This document shows, one piece after another, positions 20,009 to 32,200 of a DNA stretch of 64,000 nucleotides (position 1 is its first letter; the number at the start of each line of letters is the position of its first letter). The translations under genes were made by a program, and so were the position numbers. The notes below the pieces were generated by a model. It was not told where the DNA came from, did not search any database, and saw nothing but the letters and a program-made list of their open reading frames with translations. This DNA comes from Ephydatia muelleri (taxonomy: Eukaryota > Porifera > Demospongiae > Spongillida > Spongillidae), in assembly GCA_013339895.1 (NCBI GenBank), contig JABACO010000019.1, positions 3,748,147-3,812,146 on the forward strand, in the 5' to 3' direction.

Positions 20009-20650
20009 TCACAGTTCCGCTGCAAACTCTTCTTTCACCACGACGCGCTGGCCCGGTTGAGCGACGCCAGCACTCGCAAAGAGGTTCTTCAAGACATTCA
20101 ATTCTTTGTTCAGCATGGCGATCTTGTTCACAAGCTGAGTGTTCTCCTCTTCAAGCTCCTTCACACGCTGTTCTGTCTCCTGAGCGCGCATCTTAGTTTT
20201 ACTCCTGCTCTTTCTAACTGCTATGTTGTTCCTTTCTCTTTTAACCTGATACTCGTTGCTGCATTTGCTGATAGCTCCCTTTCTTGAGCCGCCGGTTCGA
20301 GGTGTTTTGCCCAGTGACTTGTCAGTGACACCCCCCGGGTCGTCCACAGAGCTGACCGGGATGTCGACCAGAGGGGCCTCGCTCCCGTACACGTTACTTA
20401 GTTCCGGGTCGTTCATCAAGCGCCCACTGAACCTTCCATTGTAGCTAGTCACCGGGAGTGAGGACGGCGCCGGCTGTTGACTGCTAGGAGTGGTGTCGTT
20501 GTAAGTTTCCAGGAGTAAGGAAAGATCAATAGAGTCCTCTTGGTAAATACTAAAGCCAGCGGGACCAATACCCAGCGTAGCGTTACCGGTGATGACTGCC
20601 TTATCTGACGAATTGAAGAATTCCTGTTCGTTATAAATACCTCCGTCCAT
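20009..20650 (-). CDS. C/EBP-family bZIP transcription factor
   Basis: Single exon, 213 residues. The C-terminal basic region (YQVKRERNNIAVRKSRSK) has the C/EBP signature NNIAVRKSR, followed by a leucine zipper of four to five heptads (ELEEENTQLVNKIAMLNKEL). The N-terminal half is acidic/serine-rich and would carry activation functions, but shows no motif I can name. It binds TTGCGCAA-type sites as a dimer in the nucleus. Intronless organisation is also usual for vertebrate CEBPA/B/D. Which vertebrate member it matches cannot be decided. ATG at 20650; a TATA-like CTATTTATAG lies on the minus strand near 20790-20781. Confidence 0.93.
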   Translation of the reverse strand: MDGGIYNEQEFFNSSDKAVITGNATLGIGPAGFSIYQEDSIDLSLLLETYNDTTPSSQQPAPSSLPVTSYNGRFSGRLMNDPELSNVYGSEAPLVDIPVSSVDDPGGVTDKSLGKTPRTGGSRKGAISKCSNEYQVKRERNNIAVRKSRSKTKMRAQETEQRVKELEEENTQLVNKIAMLNKELNVLKNLFASAGVAQPGQRVVVKEEFAAEL

Positions 20651-20710
20651 GAGGGAACAACCCGAGTACAGTTCAATGATGACTTCTCGCTTCTCAGTGA
20701 CTAAAAAGAC

Positions 20711-20718
20711 TGACGCAA
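20711..20718 (-). promoter_or_regulatory. C/EBP-ATF composite-like site upstream of the C/EBP gene
   Basis: TTGCGTCA on the minus strand joins a C/EBP half-site and a CRE half-site, 60 bases upstream of the start codon. Sites of this form bind C/EBP-ATF dimers in vertebrates; autoregulation is inference from one 8-mer. Confidence 0.35.
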
Positions 20719-20902
20719 CACAGGTACATAGAAACTTATTTATGGTAGCGGAAATAACGTACTATTACCTCATCAAACTGCGCTATAAATAGATTACAAG
20801 TTGTCATGCCATAAGAGACTTATTGTATACTCAATATACAACCTCCTCCTCAGTACACTCCATTTCCACCATACCTCCATCACACCCACACCACACACAG
20901 GT

Positions 20903-20943
20903 ACATGTGTGTGTGTGTTTATGTGTGTGTGTGTGTGTGTGTT

Positions 20944-21028
<85 letters not shown>
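20903..21028. repeat. (TG)n microsatellite
   Basis: About 120 bp of TG with occasional TT interruptions, upstream of C/EBP. No gene is seen from 20800 to 21313. Confidence 0.95.
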
Positions 21029-21313
21029 ATGTCTCTGTATGTATTTGGCTGGCATCCTTCCTTATAGAGTTGTCAGGCTCTCTGATGGGCATATACATCC
21101 TGAGGTCCAAGGCCAGGGAGGATTGGGTGGGTGTGACCAAATATGAGCCCGGAATGTGCACGTGAATGTAGGCATTACCTAATATGGATTTACCATAAAC
21201 AAATCCATTATGAATACTTGTGAATTGGTACAAATAAAAAACATCGCAAATTAGGTGTTTGAAATCACATTTTGAGTACTAATTCTACATAAAGTTGAAC
21301 ACCTGTGACTGCC

Positions 21314-21771
21314 TTACATATCAATGGACTTCTTATAAACCAGAGGTATTCGCTCTCCTTCTTTCCTCTGTCTCCTCTTCCGAATGACCACTCCCACCAC
21401 CAGTACAACCACCACCAGTGCCAACACTCCAGTGCCAACACCAACTCCAAGGTACACAGGCAGCAGGTTAGGTGATCCACTCTGACCATCCTCTTCAGAC
21501 GCATAGCTCACTCCAAACTTTTGAGCTGGGCTGTTCTTCTTGGTGTAGAAGTATGGTGTATTCTGCGATTGTCAGTATAAGATGATAGCATTGCATGCAC
21601 AGAAAAATACATGTGTAACGTACTGCCGAAGGGCATATAATAGCCTGGTTCAGGGTCCAGTCTGTTGACTTCTGTCCAACTGGTTGCAGCTATGTGAAGT
21701 GTAAAGGATAGTGGGATTGATTTTGCATGTTGCGTATGTGGGTGTGTGTTGTGTGAGATGTGCATGTATAT

Positions 21772-21815
<44 letters not shown>

Positions 21816-24568
21816 GTGTGTGCATGTGTATGTGTGCAGTAAATATGTAATAACCTCAATTGGTGTGCACTCCACTTACCATGTTGTTCCACAGACCTAC
21901 GGCCATCTCCTTGTGTCCCTTGGTGCTGAAGTGGAAGCAGTCAGGAGCAAAGTAGGACTTGTCTGGTTCTCCATTCTAAAGACAAGCATTGCAAATTATT
22001 GGATGCAGGATTGAATTCATTCTAGGAATTGCCACAAAGGCAACCATTCCACCATCACATGATGAATTGTGCAATGTAATTACCTTGTAGGGCAGTTCAA
22101 TGCCGCTAGGGAATGGTTGTATGACAACTGTAAAGTCATCTGAAGTATCATACTTGCCAGAACTAATCAGATTTTCAAGTGCAGTCTGTTGGAATGAATA
22201 TGTGCAGGAGGATTGAAATGGAAATGCTCATCCCTTCCCCACCCCTTGCTCCTGCATCCATTCCCTACCCCCTTGCTCCTGCATCCCTTCCCTACCCCCC
22301 TTGCTCCTGCATCCCTTCCCCACCCCCTTGCTCCTGCACCCCTTCCCCACCCCCTTGCTCCTGCATCCCTTCCCTACCCCTTGCTCCTGCATCCCTTCCC
22401 TACCCCCTTGCTCCTGCATCCCTTCCCCACCCCCTTGCTCCTGCACCCCTTCCCCACCCCCTTGCTCCTGCACCCCTTCCCCACCCCTTGCTCCTGCATC
22501 CCTTCCCTACCCCTTGCTCCTGCACCCCTTCCCCCCCCTTGCTCCTGCATCCCTTCCCTACCCCCTTGCTCCTGCATCCCTTCCCTACCCCTTGCTCCTG
22601 CATCCCTTCCCTACCCCTTGCTCCTGCATCCCTTCCCCACCCCTTGCTCCTGCATCCCTTCCCTACCTTCCCTTCCTCTGTCCCCTCATCCCTCTCCATC
22701 ACCCTTCCCTCATCCATCTCCTACCCCCACCGTTACTCCTCATCCCTCCCTACTTCCTGCCCTTCCCTTCCCTTGCCCCCTACCCCCTCATCCCTCCCCT
22801 ACCCCTTGCCCCTCATCTCTCCCTATCTCCCTTCCCCCTCACCCCTCCATCTCCCTTCCCCCTCATCCCCTCTACTCCCTACCCCCCTCATCCTTCCTCC
22901 TCGTACATTGTAGGCCTTGCTAGCTGCTGATGTCATTTGCTTGTCCACAGCACTTCCAGTGGTAGCACAGTCACACACAAAGCTGAAAATATTTACATTA
23001 TGTAAAAATTAGGAGTAGTGGGGAAGGTTGGAAGGTGGGAGGGGAAGGTTGGAGAGATCTTACGTGTGCACTAGATCACACCAAAGGCTGCTAAGCGGTG
23101 CAAGTTGAGTGACATCCAAGATCTCAACCAGATTGACATAGGTCCTAGGCAACTATAGGACAGAACACAGTACAACAGTAGACTGTTAGGTGAGGTGCAA
23201 AATGTCCGTTTAATCCATTTTCTTACATTGGCCTTCAGTACATCAAGGACTGCTTCTATATTTTTAGCATAGTTGGATGCTGAGTAGAAATTCTGAGAAG
23301 GGAGGATGGGAAGGGGGGAAGGGAGCCATAAATACTGCATAATACAAAGCCTGTTGTCAGCATACAGTGTCAGAACAGTAGTCACAGAGGTCGTTGCCTC
23401 CAATCCACAGCGTGATCACTTTCCAGTCAGTGTTGATGTTGATGCTCTTGAAAAAACAAAGATGTACACACACACACACACACACAAACATATCATTACG
23501 TTTGCATGAGGTCCCAAACACGTATGTTGATCATTGTTTTGAACAAATGAACTTACGGTATCAGCTTTGATCTTGTTGATTAGAGTGTAAGCTTGCGCAA
23601 GAAGCTCACTGCGTACAAGCAGTAAGTAAAAGGAAACTTATTTTGCTACGATCGTCCAACCTTGAAACGGCTCCTGATACTGCGACATTCAGGCGAGAAT
23701 TGCTGTTCGTTTCTGAGCCTGTTCCGGTAGAAAATCCTTTCACGCCGGAGTTATATTTCTTCACTACATCTATCGAACCAAAAATCCTTTCTCAATACAT
23801 GTGGGGCAGTAAATCGGACCGGCGCAACGTACTCGCCAACGTGCCCGTATTGGACACATCCCCGTCTCCTCCAATACTGGATGGTGCGAAATATTATTTT
23901 AGGTAAAATGCCGCCTTACTGCAATTAAAGGCTACAGAACCGCTTACCTCCAAGAGACACCCCGATATTCCGTGAGGGCAGTCAAAATGGACCCAGCTTT
24001 AGCTCCCATGGCAGCCTAGGAAGGAGACGTCTTTGCTCAAGTCATTTGCATTACGTCATACAGTGGCTTAACTGTGATCGAGTCGCCGATGGCGCCAATG
24101 ACCTTCACATCAGCAGGTGTCAGCTGGTGTACTGCGAGAGACAGATAAAAGCGCACACGTTAAAAGGTGCTAATGAGCTCCACCCTCTCCTCTTCAAGCG
24201 AGGCAAAAAACTAGCGCTTATGGTTTTCGCGTCTAGGCAGCTCGTTACCTGATTGCGCTGGGGTGGTCGTGTATGGCGTGCATGTGAAGGGAATGCCGAC
24301 CGGCTGATGACGCACGGGAGAGAGGAGAAGAGATGACGCCATGCAATAGTGCGGACGATTTATTTGCTTACGTCCACTGCGAGCGAAGTCACTCCTACGT
24401 CGTAACCTCGCCTTTGTCCCTCTGCGATGGCCGCTTCGAGCTGTGAAACGAAGTCACCTGTGGCGAGGAAGTAATTGGAAAGTCACGAATCATCTATTTC
24501 TCACTTCCAAGAGCCGTCGTGGCGAAACTCAAACAGCACAATAAAATTATGCCTGCAGAATGCATCAT
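21314..24568 (-). CDS. Membrane-anchored phospholipase B1-like GDSL lipase, copy 1
   Basis: About 16 exons, ATG at 24568, stop near 21314. The N-terminus is a signal peptide ([15 protein letters not shown]), then [15 protein letters not shown], and the GDSL blocks: GAIGDSIT (nucleophile Ser), [21 protein letters not shown] (GGND), and [10 protein letters not shown] near the end (catalytic Asp and His). After the catalytic domain come a membrane helix ([20 protein letters not shown]) and a short basic tail. This matches one lipase repeat of animal PLB1, which hydrolyses phospholipid acyl esters outside the cell. Vertebrate PLB1 has four tandem lipase repeats; this gene has one. The last exon (21562-21314) is nearly identical to that of copy 2. 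It lies head to head with copy 2. Confidence 0.9.
22230..22665. repeat. C-rich minisatellite (about 26 bp) in a copy-1 lipase intron
   Basis: Units like TTGCTCCTGCATCCCTTCCC with a variable CTACCCC/CACCCC end, about 17 copies, then degenerate CCCTC sequence to about 22905. It separates the exon encoding [11 protein letters not shown] from that encoding [13 protein letters not shown]. Confidence 0.93.
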
Positions 24569-25317
24569 TGCTGTGTTTACTATATCGCTTGTTTTATCTT
24601 GTAATGCGATCGGTCGGGTATTAATATTAATCGGTCAGGTGACGCCTAGTGCGCATGCGTAGCGCATAACATCTTTGCTGTTCTCTCCGCCGTCCAGAAA
24701 GCCACCCTCCATCTACTAATGATTGAGCCTAACCCGTGTGAGAGTGAATGCAAGAGTATTGTTCTCTCGATCGTCTGGGAACGAAGGCTGGGGGCTGGGA
24801 TTTGAATCAAAATTTGATAGCTGTGCGATGTGTCTATTTGTAAAACGGTGTTTACATTGCAACGTATGTTTTTTTTTGTGATATATGATCAAGCTCCGCG
24901 AGCCGACTACCACGGGTAGCTATAACTGTACTTATAAAAGCACAAGTCGTGCACCTTTTGAGCAGAACAATCAGTGTGTCAGTGTGATTTTATGCGCGTA
25001 AAACTTGCAGCTATAAAATAATTGTTATCAGCGGGCTTCTCCAACTTCCACGACCATAAAAAAAAAAACAATCTGATTTACTCACATACCTACATGTAGA
25101 GTGTGAACTACAGCTTGCATGCATGTTACGTAACAGGCCACAAAAAAAGGGGGGGGGGCTGAATTTAATATTTTCTTTGACCGCTCTACAAAGTAACGAC
25201 CAACACTGCATGCAATAAGATCAACGATTGCGGTGGAGTCGCTCCTGAATGGCGTCTGCCCACGTGAATGAAGTGCCTATATAATGAATGCATGCATTTA
25301 ATTAGAATGCAAACGTT
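24569..25317. promoter_or_regulatory. Divergent intergenic region between lipase copies 1 and 2
   Basis: 749 bases. A TGCGCATGCG motif at 24650-24659 resembles the NRF1 site and is closer to copy 1. A TATATAATG stretch lies about 40 bases upstream of the copy-2 start. No open frame with family support. Confidence 0.45.
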
Positions 25318-25567
25318 ATGATTTTCCTCCGAGAAGCATTGCGTCTCCTGCTGCTGTTGTCCGCTGTGTTGGTGGAAGCACAGGGTAAAGACATCGAGGT
25401 GCCTATGTTTTATCCGAATGATGAGTCAAATTGACCAACAGATCAATGGATGGCCAATTTGGACCAAGTCCTAAAGAGCAGCCGCACTGACGAGGGTCTA
25501 CGAACAGGGATATTGGATGTAAGGGGAACCAGATCTGGACACATAATTGAAAACGCCGTTACCCGCC

Positions 25568-25600
<33 letters not shown>

Positions 25601-26771
25601 AGGGCGTGGGTAGTGATTTCCCCTGTGGCGAGATAGCGGCCACGACTGCTAAAACAGGTGACCGGCAATGAATATATATATATACTATTTCGAAATTACG
25701 TTGTGGGGGCGGATCCACTTTCAGTACATCAGCTGGCGCCATCTGCCGTCAAGGTGGTTGCCGCGTTGGGTGACTCCATAACGGTACGCTCGCCCCAAGA
25801 TGGGTCGCGCGCTTCTTGCGTAATACTGCCTATACCCCGCCCATTTTATACAGTGGCCACACACCCCTCTCCCAAATCTATTAATGTTTCTTCGCTCCTG
25901 CAGGCTGCCTTGGGAGCGAGGGCACGCACCATCCTCACAGCCCTAGTCGAGTACAGAGGAGTCTCATGGAGGTGCGTGTTCATTCCTAAGATGTAGGCGC
26001 TTACTTCCCTCCTGCCTTTTTGAATACAGTATTGGCGGAGACGGTGATCTCTCGACTGTGACCACTGTGCCCAGTACGCCGTCTCCATTCCCCTCACAAC
26101 CCCTTACCTCCTCTTCTCCCACCACCCTCACCCTCCCTCCCTCTTGCCTCCTCCTCCTCTTCTCCCTCCTGGCTCCTTCCACTCCCCCTCCTCCCTCCTT
26201 CTTGCCTCCTCCCTCCCTCCTGCCCACAGACATAATCAAGCATTACAGTAAGACCTTAAAAGGCTTTTCAGTTTCAACAGGAGCAGAAAACACAGCTGAT
26301 GCCAAGTTCAACCAGGCTGTATCAGGGGCTGTCTCACAGTGAGTGTGGGGGGGGGGGGGGGGGGGGATCAGGGAAGTCCCCACCCATCAGCCTATTGAAG
26401 CATACCAGCACAGGATTGCTAGTAGGCGGAGCTTGCTTGTCCCCATGGGAGCAGTGTGTGTATGGGGATGAGGGTATCGTAGTGCGGCCATCTTAAAGAA
26501 CACCCCATGTGCCAACATTGTGCATTAGGAGTATCCTAACCTGTACTGACAGTATACTGTTTTATACAGGACACTCCCATCTCAGGCCGAGACTCTTATC
26601 AGTCTGATCCAGAATGATGGGGTAAGGTACTTTAGGGAGGCGGCTGTGCTGACAATCTCTTCACTGACACAGAGCATTAACATTGCACTGGACTGGAAGG
26701 TTGTGACCATATGGATTGGAGGCAATGACCTCTGTGCGTACTGTGAGAACAGGGTAGGTAGTGTCCTCTGC

Positions 26772-26850
<79 letters not shown>

Positions 26851-27200
26851 TTATGTGTGCGTGCATGTGTGTGTGTGTATGTGTGAGTTATGTGTGCCTG
26901 TGTGTGTCTGTGTGCATGTGAGTGTGTGTGTGCGTGCGTGTGTGCCTGTGTGTGTCTGTCTGTATGAGGTGTTTGTATGTGTGATGTGTGATGAGTGAGG
27001 TGTGTGATGTGTGAGGTGTGTGATGTGTGAGGTGTGTGATGTGTGGGGTGTGTGAGGTGTGGGGTGGGTGAGTCTCTTTCTCATTTTTTTTCCTTCTCGT
27101 ACTTAACACTGGAGTTCTGTTCTTTTAAAGACACAGTATTCCCCTGAGAGGTATGTTCTCAATATCCAGCAGACATTGGACATATTGCAGACCAAGGTGA

Positions 27201-27261
<61 letters not shown>

Positions 27262-29005
27262 TGTGTGTATGTGTGTGTATGGGGCATCACTATAAAACCT
27301 TTGTATTTCAGTTGCCAAGGACATTTGTGAACCTGGTTCAGATTCTAGATGTCACAAAGTTGGCACCACTTAGCAGTCCATGGTGCGACCTAGTACACTC
27401 GTGAGTCCAGCACGCACATCCACACACTTCTGTCCCCCCAACAAACGTCTCCTCTCCTTCACCTCCTACCTCCTCCAACCCACCTCCCACCTCTCTCCAT
27501 CCACCCCTTTCCTTATGGCAGGGTTGTCTGCAGGTGTGCCACCACAGGCTCTGCTGAGGACCGGCAAGTTACATCTGAAGCCAGCCACATGTATCAGGTG
27601 CTCGTCATGTGACCATGCATGTATCAGGTGCTCATCATGTGACCATGCATGTATCAGGTGCTCATCATGTGACCATGCATGTATCAGGTGCTCATCATGT
27701 GACCATGCATGTATCAGGTGCTCATCATGTGACCATGCATGTATCAGGTGCTCGTCATGTGACCATGCATGTATCAGGTGCTCGTCATGTGACCATGCAT
27801 GTATCAGGTGCTCGTCATGTGACCATGCATGTATCAGGTGCTCGTCATGTGACCATGCATGTATCAGGTGCTCGTCATGTGACCATGCATGTATCAGGTG
27901 CTCGTCATGTGACCATGCATGTATCAGGTGCTCGTCATGTGACCATGCATGTATCAGGTGCTCGTCATGTGACCATGCATGTATCAGGTGCTCATCATGT
28001 GACCATGCATGTTTACATTGTGCTGCCATGATAGCGATAGTGTTTCGTTAACTCTTAAGAGTTCCTTTCTCACAGGCTGCTGTTCAGCGGCTCATAGACT
28101 CTGGTCGCTATGACAACACAGATGACTTTACTGTTGTCCTGCAGCCATTTGTGTCTGGAATTGCGCTTCCAAATAAGGCCAGTTTATTACTTGACAACGG
28201 AAGAGCAAGGTTTGTGTATTAGGTATGACTACTCCACCCACTTCACAGGATGGAGAACCAGACAAGTCCTACTTTGCTCCTGACTGCTTCCACTTCAGCA
28301 CCAAGGGACACAAGGAGATGGCCGTAGGTCTATGGAACAACATGGTAAGTGGAACAGTTCTGTAGTCACAGTGCTGTTGTTTGCTAACATACAAAAACAC
28401 ACCAAAATGCTGATTACGCAATCACCATTGCTAGCAGACAATAAAACATTTAAACCAACACCAATATAGATGGAGGCTGAAGGACAGAAGACTTTGGGTT
28501 GGAACCTTGATCAGCCGCTTAAATGTCCTAATATGGTGTGTACACACCATTATCAAGTGGCTCTGCTAATCCCTCCTCCTCCCATCCCTTCCCCTCCCTC
28601 CTCCCTCCCCTCCTCTTCCCCTCCTCCCCTCCCCCTCCTCCCCTCCCCCTCCTCCCCTCCTCCTCCCTCCCCTCCTTCACTCCTCCCCTCCTCCTCCACC
28701 TCCTCCTCCCCTCTTCCCCTCCCCATCCTGCTGCCCCTCCCACTGCCCTCTCATAGTATGCGCCATACTTCTACACCAAGAAGAACAGCCCAGCTCAAAA
28801 GTTTGGAGTGAACTATGCGTCTGAAGAGGATGGTCAGAGTGGATCACCTAACCTGCTGCCTGTGTACCTTGGAGTTGGTGTTGGCACTGGAGTGTTGGCA
28901 CTGGTGGTGGTTGTACTGGTGGTGGGAGTGGTCATTCGGAAGAGGAGACAGAGGAAAGAAGGAGAGCGAATACCTCTGGTTTATAAGAAGTCCATTGACA
29001 TGTAA
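25318..29005 (+). CDS. Membrane-anchored phospholipase B1-like GDSL lipase, copy 2
   Basis: ATG at 25318 with a clear signal peptide ([16 protein letters not shown]). Exons follow copy 1 in order: [28 protein letters not shown] (nucleophile Ser), [84 protein letters not shown], then membrane helix and tail almost identical to copy 1, stop at 29003-29005. Two oddities: the exon ending at 27597 runs into a 30-bp repeat that copies its splice donor 13 more times, and the exon ending at 28177 has GC rather than GT as donor (AAG then GCCAGT). If the latter is not used the frame fails, so the gene could be impaired. Confidence 0.88.
27588..28010. repeat. 30-bp repeat containing an exon end and its splice donor, 14 copies
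   Basis: Each unit contains ATGTATCAG followed by GTGCTC, the last codons of the lipase exon and its 5' splice site, then a GTCATGTGACCATGC-type spacer. Variation is limited to CTCGTC/CTCATC. In the exon's reading frame each further unit adds a TGA. Confidence 0.95.
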
Positions 29006-29289
29006 GACATGTCAGATTACATCATCCGGATAGCCTAGAGATTGTATGTAATCAACCGTTATGACGTTAAAATAATAACTACTGTATACATGCTTGAGAA
29101 GCGGGTCTGGGTCGAGACAACCATACTGCGAGCCTGGGCACGGGGCCGTAAATTGAGCGGGCGCGGAGAGAGGCGTGTGTCAACGCGGGTTATTCATTAC
29201 CCAGGTAAGCAGTACAGTACGTCAAAGAATGTGCGCGTGCGGCGCAATCACCTGACGAAAGATTTATACGGAACCCGCAAACCCCAGGC

Positions 29290-32200
29290 ATGGCTCGCGG
29301 GCATCTGTTGGTGGCTATTGCAACGCTGTGTTCGGCGATCGCAGTCAACGGCCAAGGCAAGACGTGCAAACTCGTGTCACGCGCGGTTATCTAAGGGTCG
29401 TTGTACACAGACAACTGGGTGGCCAGTCTGCAGCAAGCCATCAATGAAGGTCTCACTAGAGGGTACGTGTCCAACACATCCGACATACAGTCGGTGAAGG
29501 TAAGTCACACAACCGATTAATCAATAGACACCTTTTAATTGATCGCTCACCCTTTATAACGCAAAGCCGGTCCCCATCCCGTTCTCTTGTGAGCCGTACT
29601 CTCTGGCTCCAGCGCAGACAGGTATGTAGGCTAGATCACGCGCACCTTGGCAGCACAGCCACTCCTCCCGATGCCTTGCTCGCAGTGAATGAACTCACTC
29701 CCGCCGACATCAAGGTCGTGGCGGCAATCGGGGACTCTCTCACGGTAGCCCATTTCTCGGCGCGCGCCCACAGCACTGCATGCACCTGCTCCCCCTCCAC
29801 AGGCGGCCATGGGCGCGAGGGCCTGCACCGTCCTAACCGACCTCATAGAGTACAGGGGCGTGTCCTGGAGGTAAGGCCCTTTGCCGTGTCATAATAATGT
29901 TTGCAAACTATGTCGTCATCAGTATTGGAGGGGATGACGACATTTCCATATCCGGAACAATGCCAAGTGAGTTACCATCTTCCTAGCTCCTCCCTTCTTT
30001 TCACATCCATCTTCCCCATCTCCAGACATCATTAAGAAGTACAATCCTGGGGTGGTTGGCTACGCCATCAAAACTGGATCGGAGGACTCTGCTAATGCCA
30101 GATTTGACCAGGCAGTCTCTGGAGCCAAGGCAACGTTAGTTAACCAGCATGATTATTAAAATACTGACTGTACGAAGTAACACTAATGGCTGCCATTTGA
30201 TCACATGACCATTTGATCACATGACCACTAATGGCTGCCATTTGATCACATGACCACTAGTGACCTGTGGGAAAGTCAGATCAGCGCACTTCTTCAACGA
30301 ATGCAGCAAGACACGGTGGGTGGGCATGTATTGGGAGTTGTGTGCATTGCTCATTAGTGTTGTATGCACCTGTGTGAATTGCTTGCATGGGGAGTACATG
30401 CTGTGTGTTATGTATGTGCCATTGCTTTGCCTGTGTGTGTGTGCATGTGTATGCACAGTATGTGTGTGTGTTTATGTGCATGTGTGTGTGTATGTGCATG
30501 TGTGTGTCATGTGTGTGTGTGTGTGTCATGTGTGTGTGTGTGTCATGTGTGTGTGTGTGTGTCATGTGTGTGTGTGTGTCATGTGTGTGTGTGTGTGTCA
30601 TGTGTGTGTGTGTGTGTCATGTGTGTGTGTGTCAGGTACATTAGGTGTGCTGTGAAGTGTGTGTGTGTGTGGAGTGTGTATGTATTTGCTGGTGACCCTG
30701 TTCCTTCTACAGAGTGTTAATATGCAAACTGATTGGAAGATTATTACAGTGTTTGTTGGAGGAAATGACCTGTGTGATTTCTGCGAAGACCAAGTGAGGG
30801 ACACTAGACTTCATGCTCCACCCACTAGTGACATTTTCTCTCTTCCCCAGGCCACTTACTCGGCTGCTAATTACGCAGCACACATCAAAAATGTGCTTGA
30901 TCTAATTAAGGCCAATGTATGTTGTGTACTCGCGTGTATGTATGTAGCTGTGTGTGTGGATGGGTGGAGTGTGTATGTATGTATGTATATAGCTGTGTGT
31001 AGTGTGGATGGGTGTGTGTGTATGTGTGTATGTATGTAGCTGTGTGTAGTGTGGATGGGTGGAGTGTGTATGTGTGCATGTATGTAGCTGTGTGTAGGAT
31101 GGGTGGAGTGTGTATGTGTAGTGTGGACGGATGGTGTGTAGTGTGGATGTGTAGTGTGGATGGGTGGTGTGTGTAGTAAATAAATTGGGTCATTCCATAT
31201 CAAGTGCCAACATATGCACCTCATGTTTCCAAATATGGTTCATATATATTGGTCTCACATTTCCACTTTTGCAATATTAATAACCTAAATGGTTGTAGGA
31301 TAACGCAACATTGAATAATGAATTAGTTTTTTTGTCAACTTTGCAATGCAATAACTTGATCCACACTATGAGTACAATGGTATCAAATCAGAGGTCATAA
31401 TATCTAGAATCAATGTATGATAAGCATTTTGGTGGGAAATGAAAGGGTTAAACAGATAATGGTTCCATAGCACTGATTACATAATTACTGTATGAAGAAG
31501 GTTGATAACCTCATCAAGTGGAAACCTAAGCTACACCTTTCTACAAAACAAAAATGTTGATTATCAATAACCTCCGCTCTCCGTGAATTGTTTTATGCTT
31601 GGAAGCCATTTTGGGTTGATATAACAGAGGTGTTACGCTATAACCCCAGTTATCAAAACCAATTTATCAACGTTGTTACTATTGTTAAATTGGTTAAGAT
31701 AACTGTGGTTATATTGTTACATAACCCATGTAGCAAGACCGTATCAGCCCAAAATGGCTGCCAAACATAAAACAATTAACAGAGACCAGGGGTTAGATAA
31801 TCAACATTTTGTTTTGTAGAAAGGCATAGCTTATAATGTGGTTAAGTTTATCAACCTTCTTCATACAGTGATTATGTAACCAGTGCTATGGAATCATTGC
31901 CCATTCATTTTCCAATTTTTATCACACATTGATTCCAGATGTAATGACCTCTGATTTGATACCCAACATGTAACTGCACTCGTACTGTGGATCAAGCTAT
32001 TGCATTGCAAAGTTGAGCTTATCAGCAAATAATTATTCAACGTTGTGTACTCCTACAGCCATTAAGGTTATTGACATACAAAAGTGGAAATGTGCACTCA
32101 CATGAAGACCAATATATATGGAAAGATTGAGCCAAATTTGTCAGCTGACTTGATATGGAATGACCTGTGTGTGTTAACGAATCTTGTTCTGTATATACAC

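Noticed and set aside
20449..20676. Upstream reading frame overlapping the C/EBP start, resembling the vertebrate C/EBP uORF
   Set aside because: It begins with TTG, not ATG; no upstream ATG is present in that position.
27588..28010. CRISPR-like array
   Set aside because: Direct repeats without unique spacers, inside an intron-bearing animal gene. The same holds for the arrays at 415, 36322, 42222 and 55322.
27380..28051. A 223-codon frame with repeated [10 protein letters not shown], looking like a cysteine-rich repeat protein
   Set aside because: It is out of frame with the lipase exon and arises from the 30-bp array; the true exon ends at 27597.
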